A stretch of 64,000 bases of DNA from Hypomesus transpacificus. Taxonomy: Eukaryota; Chordata; Actinopteri; Osmeriformes; Osmeridae. The stretch is from the NCBI RefSeq assembly GCF_021917145.1, contig NW_025813737.1:186001-250000 (forward strand), given 5' to 3'. This document shows positions 43,581-54,831 of this stretch, one piece after another. Made by a program: the position numbers and the translations under genes. Below the pieces are notes generated by a model, which was given only the letters and a program-made list of their open reading frames with translations, was not told where the DNA came from and made no database searches. Within the stretch, counting starts at the first letter, position 1. Each line of letters starts with the position of its first letter.

Positions 43581-43652
43581 TGCATTGGCCGGGAAACGAA
43601 CCCAGGTCAACTGCTTGGAAGGCAGCTATGCTTGCCACTATACCACCAATGC
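43581..43652 (-). tRNA. tRNA-Gly (TCC), A58 variant
   Basis: Duplicate of 41827. Confidence 0.8.
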
Positions 43653-43972
43653 CAACGACATCCTCCATGATCGCACAGCTTTTCGAGCCACGGTTCGATT
43701 TTTCACACCACCTACTGACGTCCAACTAGTAAGAGATTGCCATAAACCTGGTTTATACTTCTGTCGAGTTTGGAACACTTGACCTAATCCGGATGTGCTC
43801 GACCGTCACAAGAGACGAAATGCCTCTCACACTTTGTATTGTCTGGTGATGGAGCCACTATACCTACGATGCCCCAAGAAAGCATCAACGACAACATGTC
43901 GAGCCATAATTCAACTTTAAAACCCACTTACTGACTTGAAAGCAACGAGACGGCGTTAGCACCCTACAAAAG

Positions 43973-44054
43973 TGGCAGCGGTGGGATTCGAACCCACGCC
44001 TCCGGAGAGACTGGAGCCTTAATCCAGCACCTTGGACCGCTCGGCCACGCTACC
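43973..44054 (-). tRNA. tRNA-Leu (AAG)
   Basis: Duplicate of 42219. Confidence 0.9.
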
Positions 44055-44181
44055 CCATTGTCAACTGTTGGCCAGCCGAGCTCCAACCGAAGCTGATCGA
44101 TCGTCCAGGAGCTCACGTGACTAGTCTAATGCCCGCAAGCAGTGGAATGACACCAGATAAAACACATCTTTCTCAAGGTTA

Positions 44182-44253
44182 TGCATTGGCCGGGAATCGA
44201 ACTCGGGTCAACTGCTTGGAAGGCAGCTATGCTTGCCACTATACCACCAATGC
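44182..44253 (-). tRNA. tRNA-Gly (TCC), one T-stem mismatch
   Basis: Duplicate of 42428; downstream the block switches to a longer array type. Confidence 0.8.
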
Positions 44254-44583
44254 CCACAACATCCTCCATGATCGCACAGTATTTCGAGCCACGGTTCGAT
44301 TTTTCACACCACCTACTGACGTCCAACTAGTAAGAGATTGCCATAAACCTGGTTTATACTTCTGTCGAGTTTGGAACACTTGGCCTAATCCGGATGTGCT
44401 CGACCGTCACAAGAGACGAAATGCCTCTCACACTTTGTATTGTCTGGTGATGGAGCCACTATACCTACGATGCCCCAAGAAAGCATCAACGACAACACAA
44501 CACAACACGTCGAGCCACAGTTCACCTTTCAAACCCACTTACTGACGTGAAAGCAAGGAGACGGCGTTAGCACACTGCAAAAA

Positions 44584-44665
44584 TGGCAGCAGTCGGATTC
44601 GAACCCACGCCTCCGGAGAGACTGGAGCCTAAATCCAGCGGCTTGGACCGCTCGGCCACGCTACC
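44584..44665 (-). tRNA. tRNA-Leu (TAG), variant
   Basis: Same T-stem and D-stem mismatches as 1936. Confidence 0.75.
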
Positions 44666-44970
44666 CCGTTGTCAGTTGTTGGCCACCCGAGCTTCTCCCA
44701 AAACTGATCGATACTGAACTAGTAACAGATTGCCCTAAACCTGGTTTATACTTCTGTCGAGTTTGGAACACTTGGCCTAATCCGGATGTGCTCGACCGTC
44801 ACAAGAGACGAAATGCCTCTCACACTTTGTATTGTCTGGTGATGGAGCCACTATACCTACGATGCCCCAAGAAAGCATCAACGACAACACAACACAACGA
44901 GCCACAGTTCACCTTTCAAACCCACTTACTGACGTGAAAGCAATGAGACGCCGTTAGCACCCTACAAAAG

Positions 44971-45052
44971 TGGCAGCGGTGGGATTCGAACCCACGCCTC
45001 CGGAGAGACTGGAGCCTTAATCCAGCGCCTTGGACCGCTCGGCCAGGCTACC
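44971..45052 (-). tRNA. tRNA-Leu (AAG), variant
   Basis: Acceptor mismatch at position 7, as at 15858. Confidence 0.85.
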
Positions 45053-45179
45053 CCGTTGTCAACTGTTGGCCAGCCGAGCTCCAACCGAAGCTGATCGATC
45101 GTCCAGGACCTCACGTGACTAGTCTAATGCCCGCAAGCAGTGGAATGACACCAGATAAAACACATCTTTCTCAAGGTTC

Positions 45180-45251
45180 TGCATTGGCCGGGAATCGAAC
45201 CCGGGTCAACTGCTTGGAAGGCAGCTATGCTTGCCACTATACCACCAATGC
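45180..45251 (-). tRNA. tRNA-Gly (TCC), consensus copy
   Basis: Consensus across its length. Confidence 0.95.
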
Positions 45252-45571
45252 CCACGACATCCTCCATGATCGCACAGCATTTCGAGCCACGGTTCGACTT
45301 TTCACACCACCTACTGACGTCCAACTAGTAATTGATTGCCCTAAAACTGGTTTATACTTCTGTCGAGTTTGGAACACTTGGCCTAATCCGGATGTGCTCG
45401 ACCGTCACAAGAGACGAAATGCCTCTCACACTTTGTATTGTCTGGTGATGGAGCCACTATACCTACGATGCCCCAAGAAAGCATCAACGACAACATGTCG
45501 AGCCACAGTTCACCTTTAAAACCCACTTACTGACTTGAAAGCAACGAGACGGCATTAGTACCCTACAAAAG

Positions 45572-45653
45572 TGGCAGCAGTCGGATCCGAACCCACGCCT
45601 CCGGAGAGACTGGAGCCTAAATCCAGCGCCTTGGACCGCTCGGCCACGCTACC
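45572..45653 (-). tRNA. tRNA-Leu (TAG), A58 variant
   Basis: Shared T-stem mismatch plus T-loop A58 to G (GGATCCGAACC). Confidence 0.7.
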
Positions 45654-45781
45654 CCGTTGTCAGCTGTTGGCCAGCCGAGCTCAAACCGAAGCTGATCGAT
45701 CGTCCAGGAGCTCACGTGACTATATCTAATGCCCGCAAGCAGTGGAATGACACCAGATAAAACACATCTTTCTCAAGGTTC

Positions 45782-45853
45782 TGCATTGGCCGGGAATCGA
45801 ACCCGGGTCAACTGCTTGGAAGGCAGATATGCTTGCCGCTATACCACCAATGC
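45782..45853 (-). tRNA. tRNA-Gly (TCC), variant
   Basis: First anticodon-stem pair lost and one D-loop change. Confidence 0.8.
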
Positions 45854-46179
45854 CCACGACATCCTCCATGATCGCACAGCATTTCGAGCCACGGTTCGAT
45901 TTTTCACACCACCTACTGACGTCCAACTAGTAAGAGTTTGCCATAAACCTGGTTTATACTTCTGTCGAGTTTGGAACACTTGGCCTACTCCGGATGTGTT
46001 CGACCTTCACAAGAGACGAAATGCCTCTTCACGGTTTGTATTGTCTGGTGATGGAGCCACTATACCTACGATGCCCCAAGAAAGCATCAACGACAACACA
46101 ACACAACGAGCCACAGTTCACCTTTCAAACCCACTTACTGACGTGAAAGCAATGAGACGCCGTTAGCACCCTACAAAAG

Positions 46180-46242
46180 TGGCAGCGGTGGGATTCGAAC
46201 CCACGCCTCCGGAGAGACTGGAGCCTTAATCCAGCGCCTTGG
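46180..46242 (-). pseudogene. 3' part of a split tRNA-Leu (AAG)
   Basis: Partner fragment at 46783-46806. Confidence 0.87.
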
Positions 46243-46782
46243 TGTTGGAGAAATTGAAGATGTAACACATTTATCCTGTATAAGAATGATTCTGTGTTCA
46301 GCATTCCTTGTGTGTAGAGAGAAGCCTACCCCCAAATCTGGACTTTGGGTAACATGAGGCATACGTAAACAAGGTGACCTGGGCTGACCACTCTCTCTTA
46401 CTGGAGAGGCCATAAAAGATGTCTGGCCTTATCTGTGTTGGGTGAATCATGTGGTCAAGCTTACAGGGGTCAAAAGGCACACACACGCACACACTCAAGC
46501 ACGCACACACTCAAACACGCACGCACACACGCGCGCGCCAGGTCTATGCAAGGAGCCAATGAAGAAGAGCAATGGAACATTTGCATGCCTTTGTCTTAAC
46601 CAATGACTGTAAAGGGCGGTTCTGCTTAAATAGCTAGCTAGCGCAACATGCTAGCGGACAAACTTGTAGCACAATGGGGTGTGATGTTTTGTCTCCTTGT
46701 GGGCCGGCCACAAGCAATAAAGCTTTCTTAAACTTGTTCACCGACTGACTGTGCAATGCTTGATAGATTATTACTTCTGACA
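46243..46782 (+). mobile_element. solo LTR 3
   Basis: 540 bp with CTTGG flanks; one private base near the 3' end. Confidence 0.9.
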
Positions 46783-46806
46783 CTTGGACCGCTAGGCCAC
46801 GCTACC
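46783..46806 (-). pseudogene. 5' end of the split tRNA-Leu
   Basis: Partner of 46180-46242. Confidence 0.85.
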
Positions 46807-46934
46807 CCGTTGTCAACTGTTGGCCAGCCGAGCTCGAACCGAAGCTGATCGATCGTCCAGGAGCTCACGTGACTATATCTAATGCCCGCAAGCAGTGGAA
46901 TGACACCAGATAAAACACATTTTTCTCAATGTTC

Positions 46935-47006
46935 TGCATTGGCCGGGAAACGAACCCAGGTCAACTGCTTGGAAGGCAGCTATGCTTGCCACTATACCAC
47001 CAATGC
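46935..47006 (-). tRNA. tRNA-Gly (TCC), A58 variant
   Basis: Duplicate of 43581 (3,354 bp period). Confidence 0.8.
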
Positions 47007-47326
47007 CAACGACATCCTCCATGATCGCACAGCTTTTCGAGCCACGGTTCGATTTTTCACACCACCTACTGACGTCCAACTAGTAAGAGATTGCCATAAA
47101 CCTGGTTTATACTTCTGTCGAGTTTGGAACACTTGACCTAATCCGGATGTGCTCGACCGTCACAAGAGACGAAATGCCTCTCACACTTTGTATTGTCTGG
47201 TGATGGAGCCACTATACCTACGATGCCCCAAGAAAGCATCAACGACAACATGTCGAGCCATAATTCAACTTTAAAACCCACTTACTGACTTGAAAGCAAC
47301 GAGACGGCGTTAGCACCCTACAAAAG

Positions 47327-47408
47327 TGGCAGCGGTGGGATTCGAACCCACGCCTCCGGAGAGACTGGAGCCTTAATCCAGCACCTTGGACCGCTCGGCC
47401 ACGCTACC
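47327..47408 (-). tRNA. tRNA-Leu (AAG)
   Basis: Duplicate of 43973. Confidence 0.9.
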
Positions 47409-47535
47409 CCATTGTCAACTGTTGGCCAGCCGAGCTCCAACCGAAGCTGATCGATCGTCCAGGAGCTCACGTGACTAGTCTAATGCCCGCAAGCAGTGGA
47501 ATGACACCAGATAAAACACATCTTTCTCAAGGTTA

Positions 47536-47607
47536 TGCATTGGCCGGGAATCGAACTCGGGTCAACTGCTTGGAAGGCAGCTATGCTTGCCACTATACCA
47601 CCAATGC
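47536..47607 (-). tRNA. tRNA-Gly (TCC), one T-stem mismatch
   Basis: Duplicate of 44182. Confidence 0.8.
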
Positions 47608-47937
47608 CCACAACATCCTCCATGATCGCACAGTATTTCGAGCCACGGTTCGATTTTTCACACCACCTACTGACGTCCAACTAGTAAGAGATTGCCATAA
47701 ACCTGGTTTATACTTCTGTCGAGTTTGGAACACTTGGCCTAATCCGGATGTGCTCGACCGTCACAAGAGACGAAATGCCTCTCACACTTTGTATTGTCTG
47801 GTGATGGAGCCACTATACCTACGATGCCCCAAGAAAGCATCAACGACAACACAACACAACACGTCGAGCCACAGTTCACCTTTCAAACCCACTTACTGAC
47901 GTGAAAGCAAGGAGACGGCGTTAGCACACTGCAAAAA

Positions 47938-48019
47938 TGGCAGCAGTCGGATTCGAACCCACGCCTCCGGAGAGACTGGAGCCTAAATCCAGCGGCTTGG
48001 ACCGCTCGGCCACGCTACC
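47938..48019 (-). tRNA. tRNA-Leu (TAG), variant
   Basis: Duplicate of 44584. Confidence 0.75.
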
Positions 48020-48324
48020 CCGTTGTCAGTTGTTGGCCACCCGAGCTTCTCCCAAAACTGATCGATACTGAACTAGTAACAGATTGCCCTAAACCTGGTT
48101 TATACTTCTGTCGAGTTTGGAACACTTGGCCTAATCCGGATGTGCTCGACCGTCACAAGAGACGAAATGCCTCTCACACTTTGTATTGTCTGGTGATGGA
48201 GCCACTATACCTACGATGCCCCAAGAAAGCATCAACGACAACACAACACAACGAGCCACAGTTCACCTTTCAAACCCACTTACTGACGTGAAAGCAATGA
48301 GACGCCGTTAGCACCCTACAAAAG

Positions 48325-48406
48325 TGGCAGCGGTGGGATTCGAACCCACGCCTCCGGAGAGACTGGAGCCTTAATCCAGCGCCTTGGACCGCTCGGCCAG
48401 GCTACC
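48325..48406 (-). tRNA. tRNA-Leu (AAG), variant
   Basis: Duplicate of 44971. Confidence 0.85.
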
Positions 48407-48533
48407 CCGTTGTCAACTGTTGGCCAGCCGAGCTCCAACCGAAGCTGATCGATCGTCCAGGACCTCACGTGACTAGTCTAATGCCCGCAAGCAGTGGAAT
48501 GACACCAGATAAAACACATCTTTCTCAAGGTTC

Positions 48534-48605
48534 TGCATTGGCCGGGAATCGAACCCGGGTCAACTGCTTGGAAGGCAGCTATGCTTGCCACTATACCACC
48601 AATGC
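48534..48605 (-). tRNA. tRNA-Gly (TCC), consensus copy
   Basis: Duplicate of 45180. Confidence 0.95.
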
Positions 48606-48925
48606 CCACGACATCCTCCATGATCGCACAGCATTTCGAGCCACGGTTCGACTTTTCACACCACCTACTGACGTCCAACTAGTAATTGATTGCCCTAAAA
48701 CTGGTTTATACTTCTGTCGAGTTTGGAACACTTGGCCTAATCCGGATGTGCTCGACCGTCACAAGAGACGAAATGCCTCTCACACTTTGTATTGTCTGGT
48801 GATGGAGCCACTATACCTACGATGCCCCAAGAAAGCATCAACGACAACATGTCGAGCCACAGTTCACCTTTAAAACCCACTTACTGACTTGAAAGCAACG
48901 AGACGGCATTAGTACCCTACAAAAG

Positions 48926-49007
48926 TGGCAGCAGTCGGATCCGAACCCACGCCTCCGGAGAGACTGGAGCCTAAATCCAGCGCCTTGGACCGCTCGGCCA
49001 CGCTACC
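48926..49007 (-). tRNA. tRNA-Leu (TAG), A58 variant
   Basis: Duplicate of 45572. Confidence 0.7.
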
Positions 49008-49135
49008 CCGTTGTCAGCTGTTGGCCAGCCGAGCTCAAACCGAAGCTGATCGATCGTCCAGGAGCTCACGTGACTATATCTAATGCCCGCAAGCAGTGGA
49101 ATGACACCAGATAAAACACATCTTTCTCAAGGTTC

Positions 49136-49207
49136 TGCATTGGCCGGGAATCGAACCCGGGTCAACTGCTTGGAAGGCAGATATGCTTGCCGCTATACCA
49201 CCAATGC
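49136..49207 (-). tRNA. tRNA-Gly (TCC), variant
   Basis: Duplicate of 45782. Confidence 0.8.
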
Positions 49208-49533
49208 CCACGACATCCTCCATGATCGCACAGCATTTCGAGCCACGGTTCGATTTTTCACACCACCTACTGACGTCCAACTAGTAAGAGTTTGCCATAA
49301 ACCTGGTTTATACTTCTGTCGAGTTTGGAACACTTGGCCTACTCCGGATGTGTTCGACCTTCACAAGAGACGAAATGCCTCTTCACGGTTTGTATTGTCT
49401 GGTGATGGAGCCACTATACCTACGATGCCCCAAGAAAGCATCAACGACAACACAACACAACGAGCCACAGTTCACCTTTCAAACCCACTTACTGACGTGA
49501 AAGCAATGAGACGCCGTTAGCACCCTACAAAAG

Positions 49534-49596
49534 TGGCAGCGGTGGGATTCGAACCCACGCCTCCGGAGAGACTGGAGCCTTAATCCAGCGCCTTGG
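49534..49596 (-). pseudogene. 3' part of a split tRNA-Leu (AAG)
   Basis: Partner fragment at 50137-50160. Confidence 0.87.
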
Positions 49597-50136
49597 TGTT
49601 GGAGAAATTGAAGATGTAACACATTTATCCTGTATAAGAATGATTCTGTGTTCAGCATTCCTTGTGTGTAGAGAGAAGCCTACCCCCAAATCTGGACTTT
49701 GGGTAACATGAGGCATACGTAAACAAGGTGACCTGGGCTGACCACTCTCTCTTACTGGAGAGGCCATAAAAGATGTCTGGCCTTATCTGTGTTGGGTGAA
49801 TCATGTGGTCAAGCTTACAGGGGTCAAAAGGCACACACACGCACACACTCAAGCACGCACACACTCAAACACGCACGCACACACGCGCGCGCCAGGTCTA
49901 TGCAAGGAGCCAATGAAGAAGAGCAATGGAACATTTGCATGCCTTTGTCTTAACCAATGACTGTAAAGGGCGGTTCTGCTTAAATAGCTAGCTAGCGCAA
50001 CATGCTAGCGGACAAACTTGTAGCACAATGGGGTGTGATGTTTTGTCTCCTTGTGGGCCGGCCACAAGCAATAAAGCTTTCTTAAACTTGTTCACCGACT
50101 GACTGAGCAATGCTTGATAGATTAATACTTCTGACA
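49597..50136 (+). mobile_element. solo LTR 4
   Basis: 540 bp with CTTGG flanks; one private base near the 3' end (GACTGAGCAA). Confidence 0.9.
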
Positions 50137-50160
50137 CTTGGACCGCTAGGCTACGCTACC
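50137..50160 (-). pseudogene. 5' end of the split tRNA-Leu
   Basis: Partner of 49534-49596, with one extra change (GGCTACGC). Confidence 0.85.
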
Positions 50161-50288
50161 CCGTTGTCAACTGTTGGCCAGCCGAGCTCGAACCGAAGCT
50201 GATCGATCGTCCAGGAGCTCACGTGACTATATCTAATGCCCGCAAGCAGTGGAATGACACCAGATAAAACACATTTTTCTCAAGGTTC

Positions 50289-50360
50289 TGCATTGGCCGG
50301 GAAACGAACCCAGGTCAACTGCTTGGAAGGCAGCTATGCTTGCCACTATACCACCAATGC
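50289..50360 (-). tRNA. tRNA-Gly (TCC), A58 variant
   Basis: T arm as at 933. Confidence 0.8.
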
Positions 50361-50680
50361 CCACGACATCCTCCATGATCGCACAGCTTTTCGAGCCACG
50401 GTTCGATTTTTCACACCACCTACTGACGTCCAACTAGTAAGAGATTGCCATAAACCTGGTTTATACTTCTGTCGAGTTTGGAACACTTGGCCTAATCCGG
50501 ATGTGCTCGACCGTCACAAGAGACGAAATGCCTCTCACACTTTGTATTGTCTGGTGATGGAGCCACTATACCTACGATGCCCCAAGAAAGCATCAACGAC
50601 AACATGTCGAGCCATAATTCAACTTTAAAACCCACTTACTGACTTGAAAGCAATGAGACGGCGTTAGCACCCTACAATAG

Positions 50681-50762
50681 TGGCAGCGGTGGGATTCGAA
50701 CCCACGCCTCCGGAGAGACTGGAGCCTTAATCCAGCGCCTTCGACCGCTCGGCCACGCTACC
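50681..50762 (-). tRNA. tRNA-Leu (AAG), variant
   Basis: One D-loop change (CCTTCGACC); the terminator is reduced (ACAATAG instead of ACAAAAG). Confidence 0.85.
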
Positions 50763-51067
50763 CCGTTGTCAGCTGTTGGCCACCCGAGCTTCTCCCAAAA
50801 CTGATCGATACTGAACTAGTAACAGATTGCCCTAAACCTGGTTTATACTTCTGTCGAGTTTGGAACACTTGGCCTAATCCGGATGTGCTCAACCGTCACA
50901 AGAGACGAAATGCCTCTCACACTTTGTATTGTCTGGTGATGGAGCCACTATACCTACGATGCCCCAAGAAAGCATCAACGACAACACAACACGTCGAGCC
51001 ACAGTTCACCTTTCAAACCCACTTACTGACGTGAAAGCAACGAGACGCCGTTAGCACCCTACAAAAC

Positions 51068-51149
51068 TGGCAGCGGTGGGATTCGAACCCACGCCTCCGG
51101 AGAGACTGGAGCCTTAATCCAGCACCTTGGACCGCTCGGCCACGCTACC
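51068..51149 (-). tRNA. tRNA-Leu (AAG)
   Basis: D-stem wobble variant; terminator intact. Confidence 0.9.
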
Positions 51150-51276
51150 CCATTGTCAACTGTTGGCCAGCCGAGCTCCAACCGAAGCTGATCGATCGTC
51201 CAGGAGCTCACGTGACTAGTCTAATGCCCGCAAGCAGTGGAATGACACCAGATAAAACACATCTTTCTCAAGGTTA

Positions 51277-51348
51277 TGCATTGGCCGGGAACCGAACCCG
51301 GGTCAACTGCTTGGAAAGCAGCTATGCTTGCCACTATACCACCAATGC
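51277..51348 (-). tRNA. tRNA-Gly (TCC), variant
   Basis: T-loop A58 to G and C32 to T in the anticodon loop (TTTCCAA). Confidence 0.8.
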
Positions 51349-51668
51349 CCACAACATCTTCCATGATCGCACAGCTTTTCGAGCCACGGTTCGATTTTTC
51401 ACACCACCTACTGACGTCCAACTAGTAAGAGTTTGCCATAAACCTGGTTTATACTTCTGTCGAGTTTGGAACACTTGGCCTAATCCGGATGTGCTCGACC
51501 GTCACAAGAGACGAAATGCCTCTCACACTTTGTATTGTCTGGTGATGGAGCCACTATACCTACGATGCCCCAAGAAAGCATCAACGACAACATGTCGAGC
51601 CACAGTTCACCTTTCAAACCCACTTACTGACTTGAAAGCAACGAGACGGCGTTAGCACCCTACAAAAC

Positions 51669-51750
51669 TGGCAGGGGTGGGATTTGAACCCACGCCTCCG
51701 GAGAGACTGGAGCCTAAATCCAGCGCCTTGGACCGCTCGGCCACGCTACC
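51669..51750 (-). tRNA. tRNA-Leu (TAG), variant
   Basis: T stem well paired, one acceptor mismatch (GGCAGGGG) and a purine change at position 57. Confidence 0.78.
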
Positions 51751-51878
51751 CCGTTGTCAGCTGTTGGCCAGCCGAGCTCAAACCGAAGCTGATCGATCGT
51801 CCAGGAGCTCACGTGACTATATCTAATGCCCGCAAGCAGTGGAATGACACCAGATAAAACACATCTTTCTCAAGGTTC

Positions 51879-51950
51879 TGCATTGGCCGGGAATCGAACC
51901 CGGGTCAACTGCTTGGAAGGCAGATATGCTTGCCACTATACCACCAATGC
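51879..51950 (-). tRNA. tRNA-Gly (TCC), variant
   Basis: First anticodon-stem pair lost, as at 16067. Confidence 0.82.
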
Positions 51951-52270
51951 CCACGACATCCTCCATGATCGCACAGCTTTTCGAGCCACGGTTCGATTTT
52001 TCACACCACCTACTGACGTCCAACTAGTAAGAGTTTGCCATAAACCTGGTTTATACTTCTGTCGAGTTTGGAACACTTGGCCTAATCCGGATGTGCTCGA
52101 CCGTCACAAGAGACGAAATGCCTCTCACACTTTGTATTGTCTGGTGATGGAGCCACTATACCTACGATGCCCCAAGAAAGCATCAACGACAACATGTCGA
52201 GCCACAGTTCACCTTTCAAACCCACTTACTGACTTGAAAGCAACGAGACGGCGTTAGCACCCTACAAAAC

Positions 52271-52352
52271 TGGCAGCGGTGGGATTCGAACCCACGCCTC
52301 CGGAGAGACTGGAGCCTAAATCCAGCACCTTGGACCGCTCGGCCACGCTACC
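52271..52352 (-). tRNA. tRNA-Leu (TAG), well-paired copy
   Basis: Same sequence type as 16459: T stem fully paired. A strong functional Leu-TAG candidate. Confidence 0.92.
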
Positions 52353-52479
52353 CCGTTGTCAACTGTTGGCCAGCCGAGCTCCAACCGAAGCTGATCGATC
52401 GTCCAGGAGCTCAAGTGACTAGTCTAATGCCCGCAAGCAGTGGAATGACACCAGATAAAACACATCTTTCTCAAGGTTC

Positions 52480-52551
52480 TGCATTGGCCGGGAATCGAAC
52501 CCGGGTCAACTGCTTGGAAGGCAGCTATGCTTGCCACTATACCACCAATGC
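52480..52551 (-). tRNA. tRNA-Gly (TCC), consensus copy
   Basis: Consensus across its length. Confidence 0.95.
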
Positions 52552-52880
52552 CCACGACATCCTCCATGATCGCACAGATTTTCGAGCCACGGTTCGATTT
52601 TTCACACCACCTACTGACGTCCAACTAGTAAGAGATTGCCATAAACCTGGTTTATACTTCTGTCGAGTTTGGAACACTTGGCCTAATCCGGATGTGCTCG
52701 ACGTTACAAGAGACGAAATGCCTATCACACTTTGTATTGTCTGGTGATGGAGCCACTATACCTACGATGCCCCAAGAAAGCATCAACGACAACACAACAC
52801 AACACGTCGAGCCACAGTTCACCTTTCAAACCCACTTACTGACGTGAAAGCAATGAGACGCCGTTAGCACCCTACAAAAG

Positions 52881-52962
52881 TGGCAGCGGTGGGATTCGAA
52901 ACCATGCCTCCGGAGAGACTGGAGCCTAAATCCAGCACCTTGGACCGCTCGGCCACGCTACC
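52881..52962 (-). tRNA. tRNA-Leu (TAG), probably decayed
   Basis: Two T-stem mismatches, same as 14264. Confidence 0.65.
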
Positions 52963-53089
52963 CCGTTGTCAACTGTTGGCCAGCCGAGCTCCAACCGAAG
53001 CTGATTGATCGTCCAGGAGCTCACGTGACTAGTCTAATGCCCGCAAGCAGTGGAATGACACCAGATAAAACACATCTTTCTCAAGGTTC

Positions 53090-53161
53090 TGCATTGGCCG
53101 GAAATCGAACCCAGGTCAACTGCTTGGAAAGCAGCTATGCTTGCCACTATACCACCAATGC
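53090..53161 (-). tRNA. tRNA-Gly (TCC), variant
   Basis: Two T-stem wobbles and C32 to T; folding still plausible. Confidence 0.78.
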
Positions 53162-53491
53162 CCACAACATCTTCCATGATCGCACAGCTTTTCGAGCCAC
53201 GGTTCGATTTTTCACACCACCTACTGACGTCCAACTAGTAAGAGTTTGCCATAAACCTGGTTTATACTTCTGTCGAGTTTGGAACACTTGGCCTAATCCG
53301 GATGTGCTCGACCGTCACAAGAGACGAAATGCCTCTCACACTTTGTATTGTCTGGTGATGGAGCCACTATACCTACGATGCCCCAAGAAAGCATCAACGA
53401 CAACACAACACAACACGTCGAGCCACAGTTCACCTTTCAAACCCACTTACTGACGTGAAAGCAATGAGACGCAGTTAGCACCCTACAAAAG

Positions 53492-53573
53492 TGGCAGCGG
53501 TGGGATTCGAACCCATGCCTCCGGAGAGACTGGAGCCTAAATCCAGCACCTTGGACCGCTCGGCCACGCTACC
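53492..53573 (-). tRNA. tRNA-Leu (TAG), variant
   Basis: One T-stem mismatch (CCCATGCC), a half-way form to the 52881 copy. Confidence 0.75.
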
Positions 53574-53700
53574 CCGTTGTCAACTGTTGGCCAGCCGAGC
53601 TCCAACCGAAGCTGATCGATTGTCCAGGAGCTCACGTGACTAGTCTAATGCCCGCAAGCAGTGGAATGACACCAGATAAAACACATCTTTCTCAAGGTTC

Positions 53701-53772
53701 TGCATTGGCCGGGAATCGAACCCGGGTCAACTGCTTGGAAGGCAGCTATGCTTGCCACTATACCACCAATGC
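53701..53772 (-). tRNA. tRNA-Gly (TCC), consensus copy
   Basis: Consensus across its length. Confidence 0.95.
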
Positions 53773-54092
53773 CCACGACATCCTCCATGATCGCACAGCT
53801 TTTCGAGCCACGGTTCGATTTTTCACACCACCTACTGACGTCCAACTAGTAAGAGATTGCCATAAACCTGGTTTATACTTCTGTCGAGTTTGGAACACTT
53901 GGCCTAATCCGGATGTGCTCGACCGTCACAAGAGACGAAATGCCTCTCACACTTTGTATTGTCTGGTGATGGAGCCACTATACCTACCATGCCCCAAGAT
54001 AGCATCAACGACAACATGTCGAGCCACAGTTCACCTTTCAAACCCACTTACTGACTTGAAAGCAACGAGACGGCGTTAGCACCCTACAAAAC

Positions 54093-54174
54093 TGGCAGCG
54101 TTGGGATTCGAACCCACGCCTCCGGAGAGACTGGAGCCTAAATCCAGCACCTTGGACCGCTCGGCCACGCTACC
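54093..54174 (-). tRNA. tRNA-Leu (TAG), variant
   Basis: One T-stem closing mismatch (GCGTTGGG). Confidence 0.75.
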
Positions 54175-54301
54175 CCGTTGTCAACTGTTGGCCAGCCGAG
54201 CTCCAACCGAAGCTGATCGATCGTCCAGGAGCTCACGTGACTAGTCTAATGCCTGCAAGCAGTGGAATGACACCAGATAAAACACATCTTTCTCAAGGTT
54301 C

Positions 54302-54373
54302 TGCATTGGCCGGGAATCTAACCCGGGTCAACTGCTTGGAAGGCAGCTATGCTTGCCACTATACCACCAATGC
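54302..54373 (-). tRNA. tRNA-Gly (TCC), probable pseudogene
   Basis: T-loop C56 to A (GAATCTAACC), losing the conserved elbow contact and a B-box base. Confidence 0.65.
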
Positions 54374-54639
54374 CCACGACATCCTCCATGATCGCACAGC
54401 TTTTCGAGCCACGGTTTGATTTTTCACACCACCTACTGACGTCCAACTAGTAAGAGTTTGGCATAAACCTGGTTTATACTTCTGTCGAGTTTGGAACACT
54501 TGGCCTAATCCGGATGTGCTCGACCGTCACAAGAGACGAAATGCCTCTCACACTTTGTATTGTCTGGTGATGGAGCCACTATACCTACGATGCCCCAAGA
54601 AAGCATCAACGACAACATGTCGAGCCACAGTTCACCTCT

Positions 54640-54831
54640 CTAAGATCTCAAAATGCCGGCTATCTGGTAATACCCAAAGTTAAGAAAAAAACTGCTGGAG
54701 GTAGGGCGTTCTCATATAGAGCACCTCTTCTTTGGAACAAATTACCCATCTCAATTAAGGAAGCTGATACTGTCTCGACATTTAAAACTAGATTAAAAAC
54801 GTTCTTGTTTAGTCAATTCTATGATTGTTAA
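54640..54831 (+). pseudogene. C-terminal fragment of LINE ORF2 protein
   Basis: 63 codons to TAA. It shows the hallmark tail of L2/CR1-type ORF2: NAGYLVIPKV, then GGRAFSYRAPLLWNKLP, then STFKTRLKTFLF. The reverse transcriptase and endonuclease domains are missing. Confidence 0.82.

Larger units (their letters stand above)
41135..44333. repeat. 1.75 kb tandem duplication
   Basis: Solo LTR plus Gly-Leu-Gly block repeats with a period of 1,754 bp (41135 and 42889), diverging after about 44333 where the second array type begins. Confidence 0.85.
43429..50136. repeat. 3.35 kb tandem duplication
   Basis: 43429-46782 and 46783-50136 are consecutive 3,354 bp units: eight tRNAs and a solo LTR each. 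Confidence 0.87.
25589..54639 (-). repeat. tRNA array with embedded LTR copies, block 3
   Basis: Between LTR-element copies the array continues in short blocks of Gly-Leu-Gly (25589-26715, 28133-29259, 37401-38527, 39945-41071, 41699-42825) or longer ones (43453-46179, 46807-49533, 50161-54639). The spacers match those of blocks 1 and 2; no other gene is supported. Confidence 0.85.
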
